NCBI RefSeq assembly: GCF_022429645.1
Contig: NZ_CP092480.1
Location: 266,001 to 330,000, forward strand
Origin: Lutibacter sp. A80
GTDB lineage: Bacteria > Bacteroidota > Bacteroidia > Flavobacteriales > Flavobacteriaceae
Length of the DNA stretch: 64,000 nt
Direction of reading: 5' to 3'
Shown here piece by piece: positions 34,884 through 42,692 of the stretch. The notes beneath the pieces were generated by a model. It ran no database searches and was not told where the DNA came from. It was given only the letters and a program-made list of their open reading frames with translations. Positions within the stretch are counted from its first letter, which is position 1. The number at the start of each line of letters is the position of its first letter. The position numbers and the translations under genes were made by a program.

Positions 34884-36173
34884 CTATTTAATCAAGTCTG
34901 AATAATCTTCTGGTAACTCCGCATCAATATCTCTTAAATATTTCCGCAATGCAGTGATAGAAGCATGCCCTGTTATTAACATTAGTTTACCTTCAGCTTC
35001 GGTTGGTGAAGAATTTTTAACAAGCTCTCTAAATAATTTTGTAATATAAGTATGTCTAAAACTGTACATTCCATAATCAATTCCTAAATTAAAGTGATTT
35101 TTCACTACTCTTTTAAATCGTTTACTAAAGTAATCTCTTCTATTGTTAACTTCGGCCGACCATTCACCTCCAATTTTATCAGGTGTAAATAATAGTAAGT
35201 TAGCATCCAACTTTGAAAGATCAGGCAAATCCTTTAATAATAGTTCAGGTATTAATTTTGTTTTTAAGGGGCTATTTTTTGCTTTAAATCGTACTGTTCT
35301 ATTTTTTAAGTCTAAATCTCCAATGGTTAACCTACAAACTTCAATAGGTCTTAATAAATTGAATGAAATAAATTTAATAAAGAGTAGGAGTATAGGGTCA
35401 TTATCTTCTAAATAGTCAAAGATTTTTTCCTGCTCTTCAGATGTATAACTTTTATTTCGCTCTGGAATGGTTTTTAAAACTGGGATTTTTTTGATGAGGT
35501 TTGCTTTAATAATATCATTATCTTCTAATGATTGAAATATACTTCCTAAATCTAATCTATAATTGTTTCTCGTTCTTGCGCTAGTTCGATATAGTTCTTC
35601 ATTTAAAAACTGAGCTAAATCCATTTTTGTTATCTGATCGATATATTTTATTGTTGGACGATTTTTTTCAAACCATATTATTAAATTCTTAATCCGATTT
35701 CCGTAAGTTTTAAAAGTTCTAGAACTAACTAAATTTTCTTTTATTTTTAAACCAATATCAAAGGCTTCTCTTAAAGTCATTTTGTTTTCTTCTACAATAG
35801 CTTCTGGAGATTCAATTACTATAGGTTGAACTTCTTCCTTCTGGGTTCTTTTTGAATATAAATCAGTGTTATCTTCAAAAGGATTAAAGCCAGCTTTTAA
35901 AAGTTGTAGTAATTTTTTTCGGTAAGCAGTTAAAACCGAAAGACGATCCTCTTTGGTTTTATAAAGGTTTGATTTGCCATAGATATTTTTCATCCGTTGT
36001 AATTTTCCTGTTTCAGGATTTCTAAAAGAAAAATAGACATACCAACGTTTACTTAAATCACCTTTGGCAGTATAAATTTTGGGGATAGAAAAATTCTTTT
36101 TCATTTGTAAATCGTGTTCCAAAACGTGTTCATTTTGGCACTCAAAGTTAAGAATTTCATTTAAATTGAACAT
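34884..36173 (-). CDS. Tyrosine integrase of the tRNA-Met island
   Basis: A 429-aa tyrosine recombinase. An N-terminal arm-binding-like region (1 to about 125; GDLSKRWYVYFSF) is followed by a SAM-like core-binding domain (about 130-235). The catalytic domain has R275 (LLRPIEVCRL), R373-H374 (YSFRHTY), H403 (TGHAS) and nucleophile Y412 (RKYLRD). The first histidine of the HxxR box is a tyrosine (Y370). It is transcribed away from the tRNA it uses, starting just past the tRNA terminator. Its first codons overlap the GAACACG heptamer pair. Confidence 0.92.
   Translation of the reverse strand: MFNLNEILNFECQNEHVLEHDLQMKKNFSIPKIYTAKGDLSKRWYVYFSFRNPETGKLQRMKNIYGKSNLYKTKEDRLSVLTAYRKKLLQLLKAGFNPFEDNTDLYSKRTQKEEVQPIVIESPEAIVEENKMTLREAFDIGLKIKENLVSSRTFKTYGNRIKNLIIWFEKNRPTIKYIDQITKMDLAQFLNEELYRTSARTRNNYRLDLGSIFQSLEDNDIIKANLIKKIPVLKTIPERNKSYTSEEQEKIFDYLEDNDPILLLFIKFISFNLLRPIEVCRLTIGDLDLKNRTVRFKAKNSPLKTKLIPELLLKDLPDLSKLDANLLLFTPDKIGGEWSAEVNNRRDYFSKRFKRVVKNHFNLGIDYGMYSFRHTYITKLFRELVKNSSPTEAEGKLMLITGHASITALRKYLRDIDAELPEDYSDLIK
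36113..36131 (-). repeat. Paired heptamer repeat at the right island end (putative arm site)
   Basis: GAACACG occurs twice (36113-36119 and 36125-36131), 12 bp apart, inside the start of the integrase gene (encoding EHVLEH). It matches the pair at 16596-16614. The relic integrase has GCATACG twice with the same spacing at the equivalent place (16379-16397). Confidence 0.55.
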
Positions 36174-36203
36174 AAAAAAAACGGTTTAGATCAATCTAAA
36201 CCG
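36174..36203 (-). terminator. tRNA-Met terminator
   Basis: A 10-bp stem (cggtttagat/atctaaaccg, 36182-36203) with T residues on the minus strand, between the tRNA and the integrase start. Confidence 0.8.
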
Positions 36204-36225
36204 CTTGTTTCTTCAATTTTTGCTT

Positions 36226-36269
36226 TGTAGCGTGATGCAGAATTGAACTGCAGACCTCCGGGTTATGAA
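36226..36269 (-). repeat. Right attachment site within tRNA-Met
   Basis: A 44-bp sequence identical to 16491-16534. It covers the tRNA from the anticodon region to the 3' end plus two flanking bases. Confidence 0.9.
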
Positions 36270-36301
36270 TCCGACGCTCTAACCAACTGAGCTACCACGC
36301 C
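36228..36301 (-). tRNA. tRNA-Met (CAT anticodon)
   Basis: A 74-nt cloverleaf on the minus strand. The acceptor GGCGTGG pairs with TCACGCT (with G-U pairs at both ends), the D arm is GCTCAGTTGGTTAGAGC, the anticodon loop is TTCATAA, and the T arm is CTGCAGTTCAATTCTGCA. CCA is not encoded. The anticodon stem has one A-C mismatch next to the loop. CAT could also be read as tRNA-Ile2 or initiator, but the acceptor and general form fit elongator Met. Confidence 0.9.
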
Positions 36302-36428
36302 AATTATTGAGGGTGCAAATATAAAAATAAAAAACTTGTTGCAGCAAATTTTTTTAGTTATTTTTTTTAATAATTTAAATTTTTTTAGAATGGATAATTT
36401 ATATATATTGTGCTTTTAAATATACGAG

Positions 36429-36812
36429 ATGTCAACAAAAATAAAATTTGAAATAGAATTCCCAATTCACGCTTCACCTAATATGTTATATCAATATTTT
36501 GGGACACCTTCGGGACTTTCAGAATGGTTTGCAGATAACGTAAATTCACGTGGTGAAATATTTACTTTTATATGGGATGGATCAGAAGAAAAAGCTAAAG
36601 TATTACAAGAACGACCGGATGAAAAAATAAAATTTAAATGGTTAGATGGAGAAGACGATAAAAGTTATTTTGAATTTAGAATTGAAGTTGATGAAATAAC
36701 TAAAGATGTTTCTTTAATTGTGACAGATTTTGCCGAAGAAGACGAAATTGATGAGTCTAAAATGTTTTGGGAAAATCAAATAGATGAGTTAAAATATACT
36801 ATAGGAGCTTAA
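36429..36812 (+). CDS. START-like (SRPBCC) domain protein
   Basis: A 127-aa protein with an AHSA1/SRPBCC-like fold: FEIEFPIHASPNMLYQYFGTPSGLSEWFAD at the start and VTDFAEEDEIDESKMFWENQIDELK at the end. This small START-like family is widespread in Bacteroidota. The ligand is unknown. It is the first core gene beyond the island and ends at the terminator at 36836. Confidence 0.85.
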   Translation: MSTKIKFEIEFPIHASPNMLYQYFGTPSGLSEWFADNVNSRGEIFTFIWDGSEEKAKVLQERPDEKIKFKWLDGEDDKSYFEFRIEVDEITKDVSLIVTDFAEEDEIDESKMFWENQIDELKYTIGA

Positions 36813-36835
36813 TAGCAAAGCTTATTACAATTTTT

Positions 36836-36865
36836 AAAAGACCTTGTTAATACAAGGTTTTTTTT
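36836..36865 (+). terminator. Terminator after the START-like gene
   Basis: An accttg/caaggt stem with a 6-nt loop, extendable through a G-T pair, followed by eight T. Confidence 0.8.
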
Positions 36866-36894
36866 ATGTAATTTTGTTTCATAATTTTTTTGAT

Positions 36895-37713
36895 ATGATA
36901 AATTTTAATGGTTCAATTTTAGAATCCGAAATAACAGTATTTGGGGCTGCTAATAGAGCTTTTAAATACGGTGATGCACTTTTTGAAACTGTTAAAGTTA
37001 TAAATTCTAAAGTGATTTTTTTAGAAGATCATTATTTTAGATTAATGGCTTCTATGCGGATGTTAAGAATTGAAATTCCTATGAATTTTACAATGGAGTT
37101 TTTTGAAAAAGAAATTATAAACACTACAGTAGCAAATAATTTAGATTCTGCAAGAGTGCGATTTACAGTATATAGAAGCGATGGAGGAACTTATGCTCCT
37201 GTTATTAATACTTGTAGTTATTTAATAGAATCGTCTCCTTTAAACGTAGAAGTAAAAGAAACCTATACATTAGATGTATTTAAAGATTACTTTTTGTATT
37301 CGGGTTTACTTTCAACAATTAAAACTACTAATAAAATTACAAATGTTTTGGCAAGTATTTTTGCTAAAGAAAACAATCTAGATAATTGTGTGTTATTAAA
37401 TGAAAAAAAGTTTGTAGTTGAAGCAATAAATGGAAATATTTTTACGGTAAAAGGCACTGTTATTAAAACTCCACCTATTGAAGAAGGTTGTGTAAAGGGA
37501 ATAATGAGAAAAAAACTTATTGAAATACTTTCAAAAACAAGTGAATTTACTTTAAAAGAAGAAGCGATTTCTCCATTTGAACTTCAAAAGGCAGATGAGG
37601 TTTTTATTACAAATGCTATTGTAGGAATACAACCTGTAACAAATTATAAGAAAGCTACATTTAAAACAACAGTTGCTGAAAGATTAATACTAGAATTAAA
37701 AAAATTAATTTAA
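36895..37713 (+). CDS. Class IV aminotransferase (branched-chain aminotransferase/4-amino-4-deoxychorismate lyase fold)
   Basis: A 272-aa PLP enzyme. I start it at the ATG at 36895 (MINFNGSILESE), which fits the family; an upstream in-frame ATG at 36844 overlaps the terminator. The family signature is NRAFKYGDALFETVKV. The PLP lysine is probably K143 (STIKTTNK), and the phosphate-side segment TPPIEEGCVKGIMRK follows. The precise substrate (chorismate-derived, D-amino acid or branched-chain) is open. Its end overlaps the convergent yqgE-type gene by 9 bp. Confidence 0.8.
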   Translation: MINFNGSILESEITVFGAANRAFKYGDALFETVKVINSKVIFLEDHYFRLMASMRMLRIEIPMNFTMEFFEKEIINTTVANNLDSARVRFTVYRSDGGTYAPVINTCSYLIESSPLNVEVKETYTLDVFKDYFLYSGLLSTIKTTNKITNVLASIFAKENNLDNCVLLNEKKFVVEAINGNIFTVKGTVIKTPPIEEGCVKGIMRKKLIEILSKTSEFTLKEEAISPFELQKADEVFITNAIVGIQPVTNYKKATFKTTVAERLILELKKLI

Positions 37714-38262
37714 CGCAGGGTTTTTAGGGGCATTTGCCCAAATTTGATATTCACCACCAAAAGCCATTAATTGATTTCTCCAAATTTCATCACTTTTAAT
37801 AGTTAATAAATTAGGATATTTATTTTTAGTTATTATCCAAGTAGATTCATTTATTTCTTCGTTCAGCTGTTCTATAGACCAACCAGAATAACCTAAGAAA
37901 AAGCGAATATCAGAAAATTCAATTATTTTTTCATTTAAAAGTTTAGTGAGTGAATTAAAATTTCCTCCCCAATAAAATTCAGCATCAATTTGGATACTGT
38001 CAGGTATTAATTCGGGTACTTTATGGATAAAATATAAGTTTTCTTGATCAACAGGTCCACCGCTATAAACTGTAAAATCACAATCAATTTCTGGAATTAA
38101 GTCGCTTAAAACAAATTCAGTAGGTCTATTTATAATAAATCCAATACAACCATCTTGGCTATGCTCGGTTAAATATATTACCGACCTATTAAATTCTTTA
38201 TCATTAAGAATTGAAGGTTCTGCAATTAATAATTTACCTTTTGTAGGATTTTTATCTACCAT
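37705..38262 (-). CDS. YqgE/AlgH family protein (UPF0301)
   Basis: A 185-aa protein with the family's start KGKLLIAEPSILNDKEFNRSV and the central IGFIINRPTE and YSGGPV segments. Its biochemical role is unsettled. It overlaps the 3' end of the aminotransferase convergently. Confidence 0.9.
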   Translation of the reverse strand: MVDKNPTKGKLLIAEPSILNDKEFNRSVIYLTEHSQDGCIGFIINRPTEFVLSDLIPEIDCDFTVYSGGPVDQENLYFIHKVPELIPDSIQIDAEFYWGGNFNSLTKLLNEKIIEFSDIRFFLGYSGWSIEQLNEEINESTWIITKNKYPNLLTIKSDEIWRNQLMAFGGEYQIWANAPKNPALN

Positions 38263-38303
38263 AATTAATATTAATGTTTATTAAATATAGTAAAATTTGT
38301 TAA

Positions 38304-38336
38304 TAAAAAAAAACTCTTCAAAAAATGAAGAGTTTA
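38304..38336 (-). terminator. Terminator of the HU gene
   Basis: An aaactcttca/tgaagagttt 10-bp stem with a 5-nt loop. The T run lies on the minus strand (A run at 38305-38313). Confidence 0.85.
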
Positions 38337-38363
38337 ATTTATAATAAGAATAGTTCTTATTTA

Positions 38364-38636
38364 TTAGTTTACAGCATCACTGAATCCAGCACCTGCTTTA
38401 AATTTTACAACATTTTTAGCTGCAATTTCAATAGATTTTCCTGTTTGAGGATTTCTTCCAGTTCTAGCTGCTCTTTTAGAGATAGACCAAGTTCCCCATC
38501 CTACTAATGCAACTTTATCACCTTTTTTTAATGCGTTTGTTACATTGTCAGTTAATGATTCTAATGCTGCTTTTGCTGCTGCTTTTGAGATGCCAGCATC
38601 AGCTGCCATTGCATCAATTAAATCTGATTTGTTCAT
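38364..38636 (-). CDS. hup: HU family DNA-binding protein
   Basis: A 90-aa [24 protein letters not shown] forms the helical base, [22 protein letters not shown] the arm with its conserved RxGRNPxTG, and the end is [12 protein letters not shown]. It is a nucleoid protein and normally a dimer. It is monocistronic, with a consensus promoter at 38690-38719 and its own terminator. Confidence 0.95.
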   Translation of the reverse strand: MNKSDLIDAMAADAGISKAAAKAALESLTDNVTNALKKGDKVALVGWGTWSISKRAARTGRNPQTGKSIEIAAKNVVKFKAGAGFSDAVN

Positions 38637-38689
38637 AATTTGATTTTTAAATTAATTGGTTAAACATTTTTTACTTATAATAAGCTTAA

Positions 38690-38719
38690 CAAAGTTATAT
38701 GGAATAAGGGTTTATGCAA
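38690..38719 (-). promoter_or_regulatory. Promoter of the HU gene (TTG-N19-TAACTTTG)
   Basis: On the minus strand TTG (38719-38717) is followed after 19 bp by TAACTTTG (38697-38690), a full match to the Bacteroidota sigma-70-type consensus. It lies 53 bp before the HU start codon. Confidence 0.7.
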
Positions 38720-38823
38720 GTTTTTACTGATAAAAATCAGTATTTTGTTAATAAATGATGATAAATGTTAATAACATCAATTTTTTTTAATAAAAATATG
38801 CCTTAAGCCCTTTAAAATAAGAG

Positions 38824-39768
38824 TTATTCCATTCTTGAATTTTCTTGAAAAGTGTATCCGTTTAACAAACTTTTACTGTCCATCTTTTTTTTCCCTGCTA
38901 ATTGTAAACTTTCAATTTTTAAAAAACCATTAGGTACTGCAACTTTTATTTCTTTTTTGGTTGTACTAATTAAACCTGGTTTTAAAGTGTGTATTTCTTC
39001 GATTGGTGTTACATCAAAAATTTTGACTTTTATTTTTTCTTCATTATTATATAGGGTAGTCCAAGCTGCTGGATATGGGTTTAAACCTCTAATTAAGTTG
39101 TAGGTATTGGATAAAGAGTCTTTCCAATTTATTTTACAAGTTTCTGTAAATATTTTTGGAGCAGCTTTTTCTTCAATCTCTGGTTGTTTTGTTGTGTTAA
39201 CAGTTCCTTTTTTTATTTGTTGAACAGTTTTAACAACCAAATCACTACCAACAGTCATAAGTTTGTCGTGTAATTCACCTAAAATGGTATTTTGTTCTAT
39301 GTTAACTTCTTCTTGTAAAATTATATTCCCTGTATCAATTTTTTCATCTATAAAAAAAGTTGTAACTCCTGTTTTAGTTTCTCCATTTATTAGTGCCCAA
39401 TTTATAGGTGCTGCTCCACGGTAATTAGGTAATAATGATGCGTGTAAATTAAATGTACCAAATTCAGGCATTTGCCAAACTACTTTTGGTAGCATTCTAA
39501 AAGCAACCACAATTTGTAAATTAGCATTTAAACTTTGCAACGCTGTTATAAAAGCTTGATCTTTTAAATTTGTAGGTTGTAAAATATTTAATTGATGTTC
39601 TAATGCATATTTTTTTACGGCAGATTCATTTAATTTTCTTCCTCTTCCTGCTGGTTTGTCGGGTGCAGTAATTACTCCAACTACATTAAATTTAGCTTTT
39701 ACAAGGGCATCTAAAGTTGCAACAGCAAATTCAGGTGTTCCCATAAATACAATTCTTATATCTCTCAT
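38824..39768 (-). CDS. fmt: Methionyl-tRNA formyltransferase
   Basis: A 314-aa enzyme that formylates initiator Met-tRNA with 10-formyl-tetrahydrofolate. The catalytic residues N107, H109 and D145 are in the motifs FNLHASLLPNYRG and FFIDEKIDTGN. The C-terminal OB-like domain is complete. Its ATG overlaps the recQ stop by one base, so it is the last gene of the NTPase-recQ-fmt operon. Confidence 0.96.
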   Translation of the reverse strand: MRDIRIVFMGTPEFAVATLDALVKAKFNVVGVITAPDKPAGRGRKLNESAVKKYALEHQLNILQPTNLKDQAFITALQSLNANLQIVVAFRMLPKVVWQMPEFGTFNLHASLLPNYRGAAPINWALINGETKTGVTTFFIDEKIDTGNIILQEEVNIEQNTILGELHDKLMTVGSDLVVKTVQQIKKGTVNTTKQPEIEEKAAPKIFTETCKINWKDSLSNTYNLIRGLNPYPAAWTTLYNNEEKIKVKIFDVTPIEEIHTLKPGLISTTKKEIKVAVPNGFLKIESLQLAGKKKMDSKSLLNGYTFQENSRME

Positions 39769-41663
39769 TAAATGTTTAGTTTAAATTTATTTTGCGAAGT
39801 TATGGCAATTTTATTTTTTTCTAAGAGGATTTTTAAAGAATTTAAAAGTTGTTTTTTATTGCAATTTAGTATTGTAGATAACTCATGCGATGATAAATTT
39901 TTAGTTTTCAGTAGGTTTAATATTTCATTTAAAAGCGTATGTGTTGTTTCTGTTGGTGCGTTTTTAGATTTGCAAACATCGCATTTGCCGCAAGGTTCTG
40001 TAATTGTTTCACCAAAATAGGAGAGTAGTTGTATGTTTCTACAGGTTTTTGAGTTTTTAATAAAGTCTATGGTGGCTTTTAATTTGTTGTATTTTAAAGC
40101 ATATTGTTTTTCAATATTTTTTGAAATATTGTTTATGGTGTAATTATCTTCTCGAATTACTAAAAAAGTTAATCTAGAATTAGAGTTTTCAAAATTATAA
40201 TTTACAATTCCATGGGTATTTAACTCTTTTAAATAAGCAATAATAGTTGCTTTTGAAATATGTAATTTTTTCGATAATTTAAATTCATCTATTATTGTAT
40301 AATGTTCAAAAATACCACCATAACTTCTCAAAAGTAATTTTATAAAATCGCTTTTTGAAGGATGTTCTTCTAAATAATTAAATAGCTGTTGGTTACTAAT
40401 TGTAAATTTTAATGTAGATTTTTTAGTAAAATTTTCATCTAACAAGATAATATTTTCTCTTTCTAATGTTTTTATTGCATTGTAGGCTTTTAAAATATTT
40501 AATTTATAGACAGCACAAAATTCTTGTATGGAAAAATTAAAAGATTCTAATGGCTGTTCTCCAAGAGGAACTTTATAAAATTGATTTAAATTAAAGTAAA
40601 TTTCTTTTATATATTGTGTAGTTGGTGTAGTGGTTTTAAACCGAGCATCAGTATCGTATAAATTAGCTTTATTAGTTAATATTAATGAATAAGATTCTTT
40701 TCCATCTCTACCAGCTCTTCCTGCTTCTTGTATATAATTTTCTAAGCTATTTGGAATATTTAAATGTATTACAACACGTACATTTGGTTTGTCTATTCCC
40801 ATACCAAAAGCATTTGTAGCAACCATAATTGGAGTTTTATCTTCTATCCAGGTTTGGTAAGCAGCATTTTTTTCGTCAACAGACAATCCGCCATGGTAAT
40901 ACGTGCTTTTAAAATTTTGTTGCACTAAAAACTTGTTAATTTCTTTAGTTTGTTTTCTATTATTGGTATAAATTATAACAGATTCTTTTATGTAATTTAG
41001 TATTTGAATTAAATTAGCATAGTAATTTTCTGTGTAAATTACCTTATAGGTTAAATTAGTTCGTTTTAAAGATTTTTTAAAAATAGTAGCATTTTCAATC
41101 TCTAAATTTTGTGTTATATCTTCAAATACCCTTTGTGTTGCTGTTGCAGTTAGGGCAATAAATGTTGCCGTTGGTTGTAATTCTTTTAAAACAGGGATTT
41201 TTAAGTACGAAGGTCTAAAATCGTGTCCCCATTCAGATATACAATGCGCTTCATCAATTGCAATAAAAGAGACTTTTAGTTGTTTTATTTTTTCTTGAAT
41301 AAAAGGCGATTGTAATTTTTCGGGAGATAAATATAAAAATTTATAACCTCCAAATTGTAAATTGTCAAAAGCTACAATTACTTCTTCTTGAGAGAGTTTT
41401 GAAGTTAAAGCAATGGCTTTAATGTTTTTTTCGGTTAAACTTTCTACCTGATCTTTTATCAATGCAATTAAGGGCGAAATAACAATGCAAACTCCTTCTA
41501 AAGCCAATGCTGGAACTTGGTAACATAAAGACTTACCATTTCCTGTTGGTAAAAGAACAATACAATTTTCACCTTTAATTACAGTATTTATTATAGCTTC
41601 TTGTGGTGGTCTAAATTGATTATATCCCCAATAGGTTTTTAATATTTCTAAAGGTGAACTCAT
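39768..41663 (-). CDS. recQ: ATP-dependent DNA helicase RecQ
   Basis: A 631-aa SF2 helicase. The motif 0 context is YWGYNQFRPPQ, Walker A is L38-P-T-G-N-G-K44-S, and the D137-E-A-H140 box is followed by CISEWGHDFRP. The RecQ-Ct zinc site follows (CRNIQLLSYFGE, then CGKCDVC), then a winged helix. A clear HRDC domain is not seen; the last 60 residues are a short helical winged-helix-like tail. It overlaps the upstream NTPase gene by 4 bp. Confidence 0.95.
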   Translation of the reverse strand: MSSPLEILKTYWGYNQFRPPQEAIINTVIKGENCIVLLPTGNGKSLCYQVPALALEGVCIVISPLIALIKDQVESLTEKNIKAIALTSKLSQEEVIVAFDNLQFGGYKFLYLSPEKLQSPFIQEKIKQLKVSFIAIDEAHCISEWGHDFRPSYLKIPVLKELQPTATFIALTATATQRVFEDITQNLEIENATIFKKSLKRTNLTYKVIYTENYYANLIQILNYIKESVIIYTNNRKQTKEINKFLVQQNFKSTYYHGGLSVDEKNAAYQTWIEDKTPIMVATNAFGMGIDKPNVRVVIHLNIPNSLENYIQEAGRAGRDGKESYSLILTNKANLYDTDARFKTTTPTTQYIKEIYFNLNQFYKVPLGEQPLESFNFSIQEFCAVYKLNILKAYNAIKTLERENIILLDENFTKKSTLKFTISNQQLFNYLEEHPSKSDFIKLLLRSYGGIFEHYTIIDEFKLSKKLHISKATIIAYLKELNTHGIVNYNFENSNSRLTFLVIREDNYTINNISKNIEKQYALKYNKLKATIDFIKNSKTCRNIQLLSYFGETITEPCGKCDVCKSKNAPTETTHTLLNEILNLLKTKNLSSHELSTILNCNKKQLLNSLKILLEKNKIAITSQNKFKLNI

Positions 41664-42196
41664 TTATTTATGCAAGATAAAATAAAATCGGTTCTTTCTT
41701 TTACAGTTCCTGTTGGAACTTCAATAATAGGGTAATTTAAAGCTTTATAGGTACGCTCTAAATGGTTATGAATAGCGAGTGCTTGTTCAAAATTTTCATA
41801 GCGTTCTTCATCTGAAATATAAATTTCTTCCCAAGGAGGCATTAAAAAAACAGTATTGTATCTGTATAAATTGCTTTTGGTTATATAGGTTTTAGGATAA
41901 TCGATACTAATATAATTCATATAAGCGTGTACATCTGGCACACCTCTATCAAAAAAAACGAGTTCTATGTTTTTTTTCTCAGCTTCAATATATTGGTTAA
42001 TACGCCCTTCTAATAAAAGTTCGCTAAAAAGTAATGGTTTTGTTAAAAATAATTGTTCAATACCATTTTTACGTGCATTTAGAGTAACTTCTCTTGAAAT
42101 TTCGGGCATACACGTAAAATTTCTAGCTGTTAATTCATTTATTACTGTTGATTTACCTGTTCCAGGACCTCCAGTTATCACAATTTTTTGCTGCAT
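41660..42196 (-). CDS. AAA_28-type NTPase/kinase
   Basis: A 178-aa P-loop protein: Walker A G9-GPGTGKST17, later FFDRGVPDVHAYM and MPPWEEIYISDEERYE, a pattern of the AAA_28 family related to the NadR kinase domain. Substrate is unknown. It is the first gene of the operon with recQ and fmt. Confidence 0.85.
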   Translation of the reverse strand: MQQKIVITGGPGTGKSTVINELTARNFTCMPEISREVTLNARKNGIEQLFLTKPLLFSELLLEGRINQYIEAEKKNIELVFFDRGVPDVHAYMNYISIDYPKTYITKSNLYRYNTVFLMPPWEEIYISDEERYENFEQALAIHNHLERTYKALNYPIIEVPTGTVKERTDFILSCINK

Positions 42197-42317
42197 TTTA
42201 CAAAAATAAGGTATTCGATAAATTATACTAAAAATATTAATGTAATTTTGTCAGTAATATATTAACATTTTAGGCTTGGTATTGTATTTGTAAGCTTTAT
42301 TTATCAAAAATAACTAT

Positions 42318-42599
42318 ATGGATAACAGAACACAATTTTATAAAAAACTTAAAAAAAAGTTAAAGAAAGATACTTCTTTTCCTACTAAATATCTTTTTAA
42401 ATTTATAGTGCCTTCAGAAACTGATAAAATTGACCAAATCGAAGATTTATTTAATCATCAGGGAGCAGTAATTACTAAAAAAACTTCGAAAACAGGTAAA
42501 TTTACAAGTGTTTCTATATATATTATAATGAAAAAAGCAGATCATATTATTTTAAAATATCAAGAAGCAGAAAAAATAGAAGGAATTATATCTTTGTGA
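42318..42599 (+). CDS. DUF493 (YbeD-like) protein
   Basis: A 93-aa ACT-like fold protein. FPTKYLFKFIVPS and TGKFTSVSIYIIM ... EGIISL are family hallmarks. YbeD-type proteins are small regulatory-like proteins of unclear function. Confidence 0.88.
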   Translation: MDNRTQFYKKLKKKLKKDTSFPTKYLFKFIVPSETDKIDQIEDLFNHQGAVITKKTSKTGKFTSVSIYIIMKKADHIILKYQEAEKIEGIISL

Positions 42600-42692
42600 T
42601 TTTGTTAACTAAATAACTAAAAAATATAAAATAAATTGCAACGTTTTAAATGAAGTAAAGGATATAAATTTAAAACTGGAAATTAGAGTTGT

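Larger units (their letters stand above)
16491..36269. mobile_element. Integrated genomic island at tRNA-Met carrying type I R-M and accessory genes
   Basis: The segment is bounded by 44-bp direct repeats of the tRNA-Met 3' end, with an intact tyrosine integrase beside the complete tRNA. The net insert is 19,735 bp. Cargo is restriction-modification, lipoproteins, broken genes and unknowns. No replication, conjugation or phage structural genes are seen, so it is best described as an integrative island that relies on its integrase and perhaps on outside helpers. Confidence 0.85.
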
